IMG/VR virus record: IMGVR_UViG_3300023184_000570
Coordinates: 1 to 21,981 of that record
Reading direction: 5' to 3' (one strand)
Source: a virus
DNA: 21,981 bases
Part shown: positions 1 through 6,460 of the stretch, piece by piece
Layout of the letters: each line of letters opens with the position of its first letter
How positions within the stretch are numbered: position 1 is the stretch's first letter
Position numbers and translations under genes: made by a program
Notes under the pieces: generated by a model
Seen by the model: only the letters and a program-made list of their open reading frames with translations
Database searches by the model: none
What the model was told of the DNA's origin: nothing

Positions 1-78
1 GATAGAGGCGCAGCTCGTGATGGTGTTTTAAGAGCTATTGAAAAGGCCAGCAAAGACTTTAAGAAGGCAACCGCATGA
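1..78 (+). CDS. HK97 gp10-like protein, C-terminal fragment (cut by window start)
   Basis: Only the last 25 codons are present, in frame 1, ending at TGA 76-78. The residues (…LRAIEKASKDFKKATA) align with the C-terminus of the full-length gp10-like protein at 14922-15578 (…IKAIEKARDKFYAATGAK). The identification therefore rests on that full copy and on both preceding a tape measure gene. The stop overlaps the tape measure start (ATGA). The nucleotides differ clearly from the other copy, so this is the gene of a related but different phage strain. Confidence 0.7.
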   Translation, partial: DRGAARDGVLRAIEKASKDFKKATA

Positions 79-1691
79 GCATTATTATTGATGTCGCAGC
101 AGAGTTCACTGGCAAGAAAGCCTTTAAGCAAGCGGAAACTGCAACAGATAAACTCACTAAGTCGGCTAAAAGTTTAGGCAAGACTCTAGGTATAAGTCTA
201 GGTACAGCGGCCATTCTTGGTTATGCAAAGGCTTCCGTAAAAGCAGCAGCCGATGATCAGAAGGCGCAGAAGCAATTAGCCTTAGCTCTTAAAAATGTTG
301 GTTTAGAGCGCGATGCTGCTTCAGCAGAATCTTACATACAGCGACTTCAAAGCGAGTTCGGTGTAATTGATGATAAACTCCGTCCTGCATATCAAAAATT
401 GGCTATCGCCACACGCTCATCGGCTGAGACTCAGAAACTACTTAGTCTTTCGCTTGATATTAGCGCTGCTACTGGCAAAGATTTAGAAGCAGTAACTGGA
501 GCATTATCTAAGGCTTATCTTGGATCTAATACTGCACTATCTAAATTAGGTGTAGGCATATCTAAAGCAGACCTTAAAACCAAATCTTTTGATGAGATTA
601 CTAATCAGCTAGCAGATACCTTCAAGGGTGCTGCTACTGCATCTGCTAATACTTTTGCTGGTTCAATCGCTAAATTGGGAGTTGCTTCTCAGAATGTAAA
701 AGAGATTATTGGCACTGGCATCATTGATGCTCTTAAAACTCTTGGAGAAGATAGTTCAGTATCTAATCTTGCAAAAGATATGGAATCTGTTGCCACATCT
801 GTAGCAGATGCAATTCGTGGCATTGGGATACTTCTAGCCGAATTAAAAAAGATTCCTGGCATTGGAGCAGTTGGCAACATACTTGGATTTTTATACAAAG
901 CATCTCCTGTTGGTATGCTTGCAGATTTAGGCGCACAACAACGCCGTAAATCAGAAGTCGCTGCTCAAAAGAATCCAATTCAATCTGGTTCATATTTAAA
1001 CAAACCTACAACTGCTCAGACTAAGGTTGCAAAAGAAACTCTTAAAGTAAGCACTGCTCAATTAAAACTGGCTAAGGCTAAGTCAATCTTTGACCTACAG
1101 AAGATTCAGATTGAAGCAGCGCTTAAAGGTAAGATTTCAGAAGAAGATCGTATCCGTCTCAAGCTCATGCAGGCTATTGAAGATGAGAACATCACTCAGA
1201 TTGATAAATACACCAAAATGCTGGGCGAGGCACAAACAAAGACAGCAGAATTAGTCAGCACTTTAGCCAGTATCAAACCTCTTGATGACATATTCAAAAA
1301 CTGGAACTTTTTATCAGTCCAACAGCAATTATCGACACTTTCTAGTTATTTTAATAACTTTGCTGGATCAGCAGCCTCTGCTTTTGCTTCTTTAGGTTCT
1401 GCACAAAAGGCAGCACTTGGCGGTTATGTGCCATTCGTGGGTGCAACTAATGCATCTTTGGGCATTACCTCAACTGGTGGCAACACAACATCCATGCCAT
1501 CCACAGTTGGATTAGGCACTTCTGGCACAGGCAATCAATTACCAGCAGGCGTTACAATCAACACAACTATTCAAGGTTCAGTCATTGCAGAAAATGACCT
1601 CAACCAAGCAATCAATGATGCATTAGCTGCCTCTGGATGGGCTGGGTCTGCTATTGGATATAGCCGTCAGGCAGTTATTACGGCAATCTAA
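75..1691 (+). CDS. Tail tape measure protein (arm A)
   Basis: A 538-residue protein that should span the tail lumen and set tail length. At the usual ~0.15 nm per residue this predicts a tail near 80 nm (inference). It is rich in Ala, Lys and Ser with long predicted helices, has a short hydrophobic segment near residues 38-51, and a Gly/Thr/Ser-rich C-terminal ~110 residues. It sits between a gp10-like gene and the minor tail protein, the normal tape measure position. Compared with the second copy (15578-17197), the first ~205 residues, residues ~320-400 and the C-terminus match well, while the middle (~225-315) barely aligns. Total length differs by only one residue. It is short for a tape measure but fits a ~15 kb phage. 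The start overlaps the preceding stop. Confidence 0.85.
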   Translation: MSIIIDVAAEFTGKKAFKQAETATDKLTKSAKSLGKTLGISLGTAAILGYAKASVKAAADDQKAQKQLALALKNVGLERDAASAESYIQRLQSEFGVIDDKLRPAYQKLAIATRSSAETQKLLSLSLDISAATGKDLEAVTGALSKAYLGSNTALSKLGVGISKADLKTKSFDEITNQLADTFKGAATASANTFAGSIAKLGVASQNVKEIIGTGIIDALKTLGEDSSVSNLAKDMESVATSVADAIRGIGILLAELKKIPGIGAVGNILGFLYKASPVGMLADLGAQQRRKSEVAAQKNPIQSGSYLNKPTTAQTKVAKETLKVSTAQLKLAKAKSIFDLQKIQIEAALKGKISEEDRIRLKLMQAIEDENITQIDKYTKMLGEAQTKTAELVSTLASIKPLDDIFKNWNFLSVQQQLSTLSSYFNNFAGSAASAFASLGSAQKAALGGYVPFVGATNASLGITSTGGNTTSMPSTVGLGTSGTGNQLPAGVTINTTIQGSVIAENDLNQAINDALAASGWAGSAIGYSRQAVITAI

Positions 1692-2938
1692 TGGGATTAC
1701 CAGCAACCCTTACGGTATCAATTAACTTTGCCAATGGCCCTGCTTATGGCATCCCCTTTACTTTAGATGATCCTGCTAAAGGTATTCTTGGAACGAATGT
1801 ATTAGCCGATAATGCTTCACTGGTTATTGACTATTCAACATCTACAACCAATATCGCTATTCGGAGAGGTCGCAATCTTCTTCAAGATACCTATGATGCT
1901 GGTCAAGCAACAGTCAAGATTTTAGACCCTAACGGTGAATTCAATCCTCAGAATACATCTTCACCGATTTATGGTTATCTTCAACCAGCTAGAAAATTAC
2001 GCATTTCTGCTAATTATGGTGGCACTGACTATTATTTGTTTTCAGGTTATACAGCTGAGTATCGTTACACCTATCCACAGGGGCAAGAAACTGCTTATGT
2101 CACCATTACTGCTTTTGATGCCTTCAAGATATTTAACACTTCAGCCATAACTACTGTTACTGGTTCAGCAGCAGGTCAGACTACTGGCACACGCATAGGC
2201 AAGATTTTGGACACAATTAACTGGCCTTTAACTATGCGCGATATTGACACAGGTCAAACAACCTGCCAAGCCGACCCAGCATCCTCTCGTTCGGCTTTGA
2301 CAGCCCTTAAGACAGTAGAACTCACCGAGTATGGCGCTTTCTATATAGATCCTGCTGGCAACGCTGTATTCCAAGACAGAGCCTTTACAACAGCATCTAT
2401 TGGCGGTACTCCAACAGTCTTTAACCAGACTGGCACGGGTATCCCTTATGCCAATGTCAAGTTCGCCTTTGATGACAAGTTGGTCTATAACCAAGCTAAT
2501 ATCCAACGCACAGGCGGTACTACCCAGACTGCCAGCGATGCCACTTCAATCGATACTTACTTCCTGCACTCATACACTCAGCAGAATCTACTTATGGAGA
2601 CAGACGCAGAAGCTCTTAATTTTGCTAAGGCTTATGTGGCATCTCGCAAAGACACTAGCATCCGCATTGATGCCTTGACTCTTGACCTTATGACTGCTAA
2701 CTATTCGGCTGGAGTAACGGCAGCTCTTAATCTTGATTATTTTGACCCTGTAACTATTACCAATACAACCGATAGTGGATCAACGATAACCAAGACCCTA
2801 CAGGTTCAAGGGGTAAGCCATGACATAACCCCTAATTCATGGCAAACAACTTTCATAACTATGGAGCCAATAATCGATGGCTTCATTCTCGATTCGACAT
2901 TGTACGGTATCCTTGGGGTATCGTCTTTTAGCTACTAA
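1691..2938 (+). CDS. Minor tail protein, distal-tail/baseplate type (arm A)
   Basis: A 415-residue protein directly after the tape measure (TAATG overlap) and before the fibre, the position of the distal tail or baseplate hub protein in siphoviruses. The N-terminal ~140 residues carry features common in actinophage minor tail proteins: a short strand-rich start, a GRNLLQDTYDAGQA-type segment, then N-P-x-N and Y-G-Y-L-Q-P-x-R-K-L-R-I. The rest is rich in Thr, Asp and aromatic residues, as in beta domains. The copy at 17197-18444 has the same length and I estimate about 93% protein identity, with many more silent nucleotide changes, so it is under purifying selection. No peptidase or lysozyme motif was seen. 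The exact role (Dit versus hub) is not settled from sequence alone. Confidence 0.75.
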   Translation: MGLPATLTVSINFANGPAYGIPFTLDDPAKGILGTNVLADNASLVIDYSTSTTNIAIRRGRNLLQDTYDAGQATVKILDPNGEFNPQNTSSPIYGYLQPARKLRISANYGGTDYYLFSGYTAEYRYTYPQGQETAYVTITAFDAFKIFNTSAITTVTGSAAGQTTGTRIGKILDTINWPLTMRDIDTGQTTCQADPASSRSALTALKTVELTEYGAFYIDPAGNAVFQDRAFTTASIGGTPTVFNQTGTGIPYANVKFAFDDKLVYNQANIQRTGGTTQTASDATSIDTYFLHSYTQQNLLMETDAEALNFAKAYVASRKDTSIRIDALTLDLMTANYSAGVTAALNLDYFDPVTITNTTDSGSTITKTLQVQGVSHDITPNSWQTTFITMEPIIDGFILDSTLYGILGVSSFSY

Positions 2939-2947
2939 GGAGCAATA

Positions 2948-3766
2948 ATGGCAGGAGCAGGCTACAAGCTGTTTAGCACGGGAGATGTGCTGTCAGCTAG
3001 CGATGTTAATTTATATCTACAGCAACAGACAGTAATGGTCTTTGCTAGTGCAGCAGCGCGTACAACTGCTCTTGCAAGCGTTCTCGCAGAAGGAATGGTC
3101 ACATACCTCAAAGACACGGATGTTGTAGAAATCTACACAGGTGCAGCTTGGGTTTCCCTTGATGATCCAAACGCTATTCAAAACTCAATCGTGGATGCTA
3201 AGGGCGACATCATTACGGCAACTGCCGATAACACACCTGCTCGCTTAGCAGTAGGCACAAACGGCCAAACACTTGTGGCGGATAGTACCGCTGCAACAGG
3301 CTTGAAATGGGCTACACCTTCAAGCGGAGCAACATTCTCAGGAACAAGAATCTATAACAGCGCTAGCACATCTATTGCTAATGCAACTTGGACTGACATT
3401 ACTTTTAACAGCGAAAACTTTGATACCGACTCGTATCACAGCACATCAAGCAATACTGCCAGAATAACAATCCCAACTGGAAAAACTGGTTACTATTTTG
3501 TTTTTGGTACTGTTCGTTTTGTCGGTAATACAACTGGCCGCCGTATGGCTCGTATGATGCTAAATGGTGCAACAAGTTTTGGCATCTTTGAAGCAACTCC
3601 GAGCACTTCTACAGGCAGCGATGTTTCTTGTTATCTTGGCCAAGTCTATTATTTTACTGCCGCTGATTACATTACTTTGCAATGCTATCAAACAAGTGGT
3701 GGAGCGTTAGACATAAGAAATGACAATGATGCCGCATTCTTCGGCGTAAATTACTTAGGAGCATAA
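2948..3766 (+). CDS. Tail fibre / receptor-binding protein with C1q-like tip (arm A)
   Basis: A 272-residue protein with an AAGGAG ribosome site 6-11 bases upstream of the ATG. Residues 1 to about 123 match the fibre of the other arm almost exactly. They include an N-terminal motif (YKLFSTGDVLSASDVN) and a repeat-like stretch with NSIVDAKGDIITATADNTP, typical of the virion-anchoring part of phage fibres. From about residue 125 the sequence is unrelated to the other copy. This tip (~145 residues) has the pattern of a C1q/TNF-like jelly roll, with G-Y-Y-F-V-F-G-T-V-R-F followed by alternating strands and a C-terminal F-G-V-N-Y. Such tips bind host receptors, so this probably sets host range. 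The domain family is assigned by motif recognition, not by a search. Confidence 0.75.
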   Translation: MAGAGYKLFSTGDVLSASDVNLYLQQQTVMVFASAAARTTALASVLAEGMVTYLKDTDVVEIYTGAAWVSLDDPNAIQNSIVDAKGDIITATADNTPARLAVGTNGQTLVADSTAATGLKWATPSSGATFSGTRIYNSASTSIANATWTDITFNSENFDTDSYHSTSSNTARITIPTGKTGYYFVFGTVRFVGNTTGRRMARMMLNGATSFGIFEATPSTSTGSDVSCYLGQVYYFTAADYITLQCYQTSGGALDIRNDNDAAFFGVNYLGA

Positions 3767-3943
3767 ATGTCACTTTATAATGAAATAATTGCAGCGTATC
3801 CAGAACTTGCTATCACGCCAGAGGTTGATAATTTTGGCTCAACTGGTTGTATCGAACTGCGTGATGATGGAGATGGAATACAATACATAGCCAAATGGGA
3901 ATATTCTAAACCAATTCCTACTGGATTAAAACTAGGCAAATAG
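3767..3943 (+). CDS. Small XkdW-like fibre companion protein (arm A)
   Basis: A 58-residue protein starting at ATG 3767, directly after the fibre stop. It begins MSLYNEIIAAYPEL and has an acidic D-D-G-D-G turn followed by Y-I-A-K-W-E-Y and K-P-I-P-T. That pattern resembles the small PBSX XkdW-type proteins found just after phage tail fibres. Its position suggests fibre assembly or a tail-tip accessory role (inference). The other arm has a different protein at exactly this place (19311-19529), so the gene has been exchanged together with the fibre tip. Confidence 0.6.
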   Translation: MSLYNEIIAAYPELAITPEVDNFGSTGCIELRDDGDGIQYIAKWEYSKPIPTGLKLGK

Positions 3944-3970
3944 TGGAACACTTGACTAAGATAATTGCTC

Positions 3971-4402
3971 ATGAAGCCAAGACTATCTAAAGCTGCTATC
4001 CAACTTAGAGAGCAGATAGATGATTCCTTCCCAGATCGTGACAGGGCATCGGATGGTTGGGTCGGTGATACCCGACACGCTGCTCGCAAGTCTGATCATA
4101 ATCCAGATGAGCAGGGCTGGGTTCGTGCCATTGACCTTGATGCAGACCTATTCGGTGCAGGAGTCAAACCGCATATCATGCCAGACCTTGCAGATCAACT
4201 TCGAATCAGTTGCAAGTCTAAGGCAGAGAAACGCATCTCGTACATTATATTTAACGGCAGGATTGCGTCTCCCATCCTTAACTGGAAGTGGCGCAACTAC
4301 ACAGGGGCTAACAAACACACTCACCACATGCATGTCAGTTTTAAAAAAGAAGCTGACCTTCTGGGTGAGTTTTTTCAGATACCTATGCTAGGAGCAAACT
4401 AA
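3971..4402 (+). CDS. M15-family peptidase, endolysin (arm A)
   Basis: A 143-residue zinc peptidase of the VanY / D-Ala-D-Ala carboxypeptidase-like group, expected to cut peptidoglycan peptides during lysis. The zinc signature is visible: S-D-H43-x5-G-W-V-R-A-I-D55-L-D, and later H119-M-H121-V-S-F. There is no signal peptide, so it should need a holin, and two small membrane proteins follow at once. I chose ATG 3971 because the homologue at 19529 starts at the same point (M-K-P-x-L-S-K); an upstream in-frame TTG at 3965 is less likely. Its length equals that of a bare catalytic domain, with no separate cell-wall-binding domain. About 27 bases separate it from the companion gene. Confidence 0.85.
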   Translation: MKPRLSKAAIQLREQIDDSFPDRDRASDGWVGDTRHAARKSDHNPDEQGWVRAIDLDADLFGAGVKPHIMPDLADQLRISCKSKAEKRISYIIFNGRIASPILNWKWRNYTGANKHTHHMHVSFKKEADLLGEFFQIPMLGAN

Positions 4403-4542
4403 TGAATATGAAGAACCCTTACATCCTCACTGCTGGAGCATTCCTATCAGCTTGGGCTGCTTCTAACTTTGCAGCTGATTACCGCGCAGTTCTTTGGGCT
4501 GTCCTTGCTGGTGTCTTTGGATACGCGACTCCTAAAAAGTGA
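4402..4542 (+). CDS. Small holin-like membrane protein (arm A)
   Basis: A 46-residue protein whose ATG overlaps the endolysin stop (TAATG). After MNMKNPY come two hydrophobic stretches, about residues 8-25 and 29-43, separated by A-D-Y-R, and it ends in a basic tail P-K-K. Small size, two possible membrane segments, a charged C-terminus and position next to the endolysin together fit a class II-type holin. The partner copy at 19958-20101 differs at only a few residues. No family was recognised beyond this. Confidence 0.6.
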   Translation: MNMKNPYILTAGAFLSAWAASNFAADYRAVLWAVLAGVFGYATPKK

Positions 4543-4688
4543 CACAGTCCGACTTCTTCACGCTCTACTTAGGCACACTGGCTATAGTCGGTGGCCTGTC
4601 AGGTTATGTGATTACCCATTTGTTGTCTGAGATTAAAAGACTCAACACGCGAGTTGATGAAATCTATAACATCTTACTAGACAGGTAA
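4539..4688 (+). CDS. Second small membrane protein of lysis cassette (arm A)
   Basis: A 49-residue protein starting at GTG 4539, overlapping the holin-like stop (GTGA). It has one membrane segment (about residues 8-27) and a charged, probably helical C-terminus (EIKRLNTRVDEIYNILLDR). A one-TM protein with a coiled C-terminus beside holin and endolysin could be a second holin, an antiholin, or an envelope-disruption partner. Sequence alone does not decide. The equivalent gene in the other arm (20098-20289) is longer and diverged but has the same plan and ends L-L-(D/E)-R, which supports both being real. Confidence 0.55.
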   Translation: MTQSDFFTLYLGTLAIVGGLSGYVITHLLSEIKRLNTRVDEIYNILLDR

Positions 4689-4697
4689 CATTCTGCT

Positions 4698-4922
4698 ATG
4701 GCAAGAAAAGCAACTAAGGCATTAGAGGAACAAGGCTACTCAAAGCTAGATGCTTACTGCATTGGCTTATATGAGTATTTCTGTAGTCTTAAGCGAGCGG
4801 GCTTCAAAGAAGATGTAGCCATGTTTATGATTACTGAACCTCAATCCTATCCTGCTTGGATATTGCCTGATCCTGTCGATCCAGAGAAGTTCGGCAATTA
4901 CGAAGATGAGGACGATGACTAA
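4698..4922 (+). CDS. Conserved 74-aa protein of unknown function (arm A)
   Basis: A 74-residue protein that I do not recognise. It has a basic start (MARKATKALEEQ), a helical middle with Tyr, Cys and Phe (AYCIGLYEYFCSLKRAGF), a motif M-I-T-E-P-Q-S-Y-P-A-W-I-L-P-D-P-V-D-P, and a very acidic tail (EDEDDD). It lacks a membrane segment or signal peptide. The copy in the other arm differs at only about three positions plus one extra Asp, making it one of the best conserved proteins in the duplicated region. It overlaps the start of the phosphoesterase, so the two are probably translationally coupled. Confidence 0.7.
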   Translation: MARKATKALEEQGYSKLDAYCIGLYEYFCSLKRAGFKEDVAMFMITEPQSYPAWILPDPVDPEKFGNYEDEDDD

Positions 4923-5655
4923 AGCGAGATATTTAATTATCAGCGACCTTCAGATACCTTTTCATCATGAAGCAGCTGTAAAGAATCTCATTAAGTTAGT
5001 AAAGCGCGAGAAGTTCGACCTTATCCTTAATACAGGTGATGAGCTTGATATGCAGAGCCAGTCTCGTTTCGCTCAAGGTACTAAGTTGGAATGGGAAGGA
5101 ACGCTAGATGCTGACAGAAGCCTTGCGCAGGATATTCTCTATGAACTCGGCACAACAGATGTCACTCGGAGCAATCACACAGACCGCCTTTACCACACAC
5201 TATTACGCGCACCTAGCCTCATCGGATTACCAGAACTGGAATACGCAAAGTTTATGGACTTCGCTGGACTCGGAATCCGCTTCCATAAAAGACCATTCGA
5301 GTTTCACAAGGGATGGGTCTTAGTCCACGGAGACGAAGGATCAATGAACTCTAACGCTGGACTTACAGCTCTAGGGCTGGCTAAGAAGTTTGGCAAGTCT
5401 GTGGTCTGTGGTCACACTCACAGGGCAGGCATAAGTGCCTTCACAGAGGGCATAGGAGCCTCATACAGGACTCTTTGGGGTTTAGAGGCAGGAAATGTTA
5501 TGGACAAGAAGAAAGCCTCTTATTTGAAGGCTGGAAGCGCTAATTGGCAGATGAGCGTGGCAGTCATTGAGACACATGGAGACCGCGTTAGCCCAATGCT
5601 AGTACCTATAAACAAGGATGGGTCATTTACCTTGTACGGAAAGCTGTACGCCTAA
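4915..5655 (+). CDS. Calcineurin-like metallophosphoesterase (arm A)
   Basis: A 246-residue phosphoesterase. The two-metal motifs appear in order: S-D11-L-Q13 (the usual D-x-H is D-x-Q here, in both copies), T-G41-D42, S-N87-H88, V-H138-G-D140 and C-G166-H-T-H169. The phage substrate is unknown; such enzymes act on phosphodiesters, nucleotides or phosphoproteins. I prefer ATG 4915, which overlaps the previous stop (ATGACTAA). ATG 4906 is also in frame and would add three residues. The copy at 20517-21260 is about 95% identical by eye. It is the last gene before a conserved non-coding leader. Confidence 0.85.
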   Translation: MTKARYLIISDLQIPFHHEAAVKNLIKLVKREKFDLILNTGDELDMQSQSRFAQGTKLEWEGTLDADRSLAQDILYELGTTDVTRSNHTDRLYHTLLRAPSLIGLPELEYAKFMDFAGLGIRFHKRPFEFHKGWVLVHGDEGSMNSNAGLTALGLAKKFGKSVVCGHTHRAGISAFTEGIGASYRTLWGLEAGNVMDKKKASYLKAGSANWQMSVAVIETHGDRVSPMLVPINKDGSFTLYGKLYA

Positions 5656-5757
5656 ATCGTTATCGTTTCGTTATCTAAATGTCCTTGATTAGTCTGGACT
5701 CTATGCAACACTAATCCTGTAGCCAATCAAGGGCATTGGCACAGATAGGTACAAATC
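5656..5757 (+). promoter_or_regulatory. Conserved leader with possible promoter and 9-bp hairpin (arm A)
   Basis: This non-coding stretch lies between the phosphoesterase and the next gene. From about 5692 to 5743 it is nearly identical to the matching gap at 21338-21388. It holds two direct CGTTATC repeats (5658-5664 and 5669-5675), a weak promoter-like pair (TTGATT 5685-5690, 16-base gap, AACACT 5707-5712), and an inverted repeat at 5718-5743: TGT(A)GCCAAT and ATTGGCACA around a 7-base loop. The hairpin would sit at or near the 5' end of a transcript starting about 7 bases after AACACT. Conservation of a non-coding block between diverged copies argues for function. The promoter assignment itself is weak. 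Confidence 0.5.
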
Positions 5758-6024
5758 ATGGAACTAACACCACAAGACTTTGAGTCTTTAAGTGATACAC
5801 AAATGCAATGGAAAGGCTATGACTGGGAAGAACAAGCAGGCCGATTCACATCTCCACCTAATTTTGAGTTTAAGTGGGCTTATTGGTTTGATTCCTATGC
5901 AGCCTTATTGTTTGCCAGACTTTTTTTAAGTGAAAGAGAAGCAGCATTTCAACATTTCTTTGATGAAGGCACAGAGCAATATGTGCTAATAACTGATTAC
6001 GCCTTAGAATATGTAGGTGTGTAA
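5758..6024 (+). CDS. Hypothetical protein, 88 aa, present only in arm A
   Basis: An 88-residue acidic protein rich in aromatic residues (several Trp, Phe and Tyr; e.g. KWAYWFDSYAALLFARLF). I do not recognise it. It lacks an obvious signal peptide; the moderately hydrophobic stretch at about residues 39-56 could be an amphipathic helix. It begins about 15 bases after the conserved hairpin and its stop overlaps the next start (TAATG). In the other arm this gene is missing and the tiny membrane protein follows the hairpin directly. It is thus a one-gene insertion or deletion of about 266 bases. Confidence 0.6.
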   Translation: MELTPQDFESLSDTQMQWKGYDWEEQAGRFTSPPNFEFKWAYWFDSYAALLFARLFLSEREAAFQHFFDEGTEQYVLITDYALEYVGV

Positions 6025-6185
6025 TGAGCAATAATGAGAAGTTGCTGATTATCTGCCTTATTGGTGCAGCTATAAGTTTTATAGTAATGGCAGTATCTGC
6101 CTACAAAGAAGCCTATGATCGTGGCCATCGCGATGGATGGCATAAAGGCAGAGCTGTGAATCGCTCAGAGTTCTGGTCAGAATGA
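6024..6185 (+). CDS. Tiny single-pass membrane protein with R-G-x3-G-W-H motif (arm A)
   Basis: A 53-residue protein: short N-terminus, one membrane segment (about residues 7-26), then a charged C-terminus, Y-D-R-G-H-R-D-G-W-H-K-G-R-A-V-N-R-S-E-F-W. The other arm has a 51-residue partner at 21399-21554 with an unrelated hydrophobic segment sequence but the same tail pattern, R-G-x3-G-W-H-x-G-R-x-V-N-R-x-E-F-W-x-E-stop. Conservation of the tail only suggests a cytoplasmic interaction motif tethered to the membrane. The function is unknown. It overlaps both neighbours (TAATG and ATGA). Confidence 0.65.
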   Translation: MSNNEKLLIICLIGAAISFIVMAVSAYKEAYDRGHRDGWHKGRAVNRSEFWSE

Positions 6186-6460
6186 AACATGCAGAGATAC
6201 TTAGTTCTGCCACTGATCTATACAAAGACAGAGGACTCGCTTATGGTCACCCAAGTGACAATATGGCACGAGCAGCACGACTTATCAGTGCCTACCTTGA
6301 AATGCCAGTGGAAGATTACCAAGTTGCAGTTATCCTATCGCTGGTCAAAATTGCAAGGACAATCGAAGATGGAACCAGAGTCGATTCTTGGATTGATGGA
6401 GCCAGTTATCTAGCAATCGCTGGGCAACTACAAACAGAGGAAAATGACCTATATGTTTAA
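6182..6460 (+). CDS. DUF6378-like protein (arm A)
   Basis: A 92-residue protein with the pattern seen in DUF6378 phage proteins: an R-G-x-x-Y-G-(H/x)-P-x-D-N-M stretch near residues 17-28, then I-S-A-Y-L, E-D-Y-Q-V, a helical I-L-S-L-V-K-I-A-R, and D-x-W-I-D-G-A-S-Y-L-A near the end. The all-helical build and acidic residues recall MazG-like nucleotide pyrophosphohydrolases, but I could not confirm catalytic residues, so enzymatic activity is speculation. It starts in an ATGA overlap with the tiny membrane protein and ends overlapping the next start. The other copy is only about 58% identical, far less than the flanking genes. Confidence 0.65.
   Translation: MKHAEILSSATDLYKDRGLAYGHPSDNMARAARLISAYLEMPVEDYQVAVILSLVKIARTIEDGTRVDSWIDGASYLAIAGQLQTEENDLYV

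Noticed and set aside
689-993. Minus-strand ORFs within the tape measure and similar ones elsewhere (e.g. 2228-2506, 3775-4089, 6462-6782, 7058-7273, 17803-18090, 20808-21112)
   Set aside because: All lie opposite strong + strand genes, lack ribosome sites and recognisable domains, and several appear opposite both homologous arms simply because the coding strand is conserved.
2071-2079. CTATCCACA as a further DnaA box (and TATCCACA near 17578)
   Set aside because: It encodes the conserved Y-P-Q-G of the minor tail protein and is not clustered with other boxes.
4906-4914. Longer phosphoesterase start (M-R-T-M-T) at 4906 and 20508
   Set aside because: The extra three residues are the shifted reading of the acidic tail of the upstream gene; the downstream ATG overlaps the stop in the way typical for this genome. 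It cannot be fully excluded.
5700-5760. tRNA or attachment site in the conserved leader
   Set aside because: The hairpin has no cloverleaf, anticodon arm or CCA-type end, and no integrase is present.
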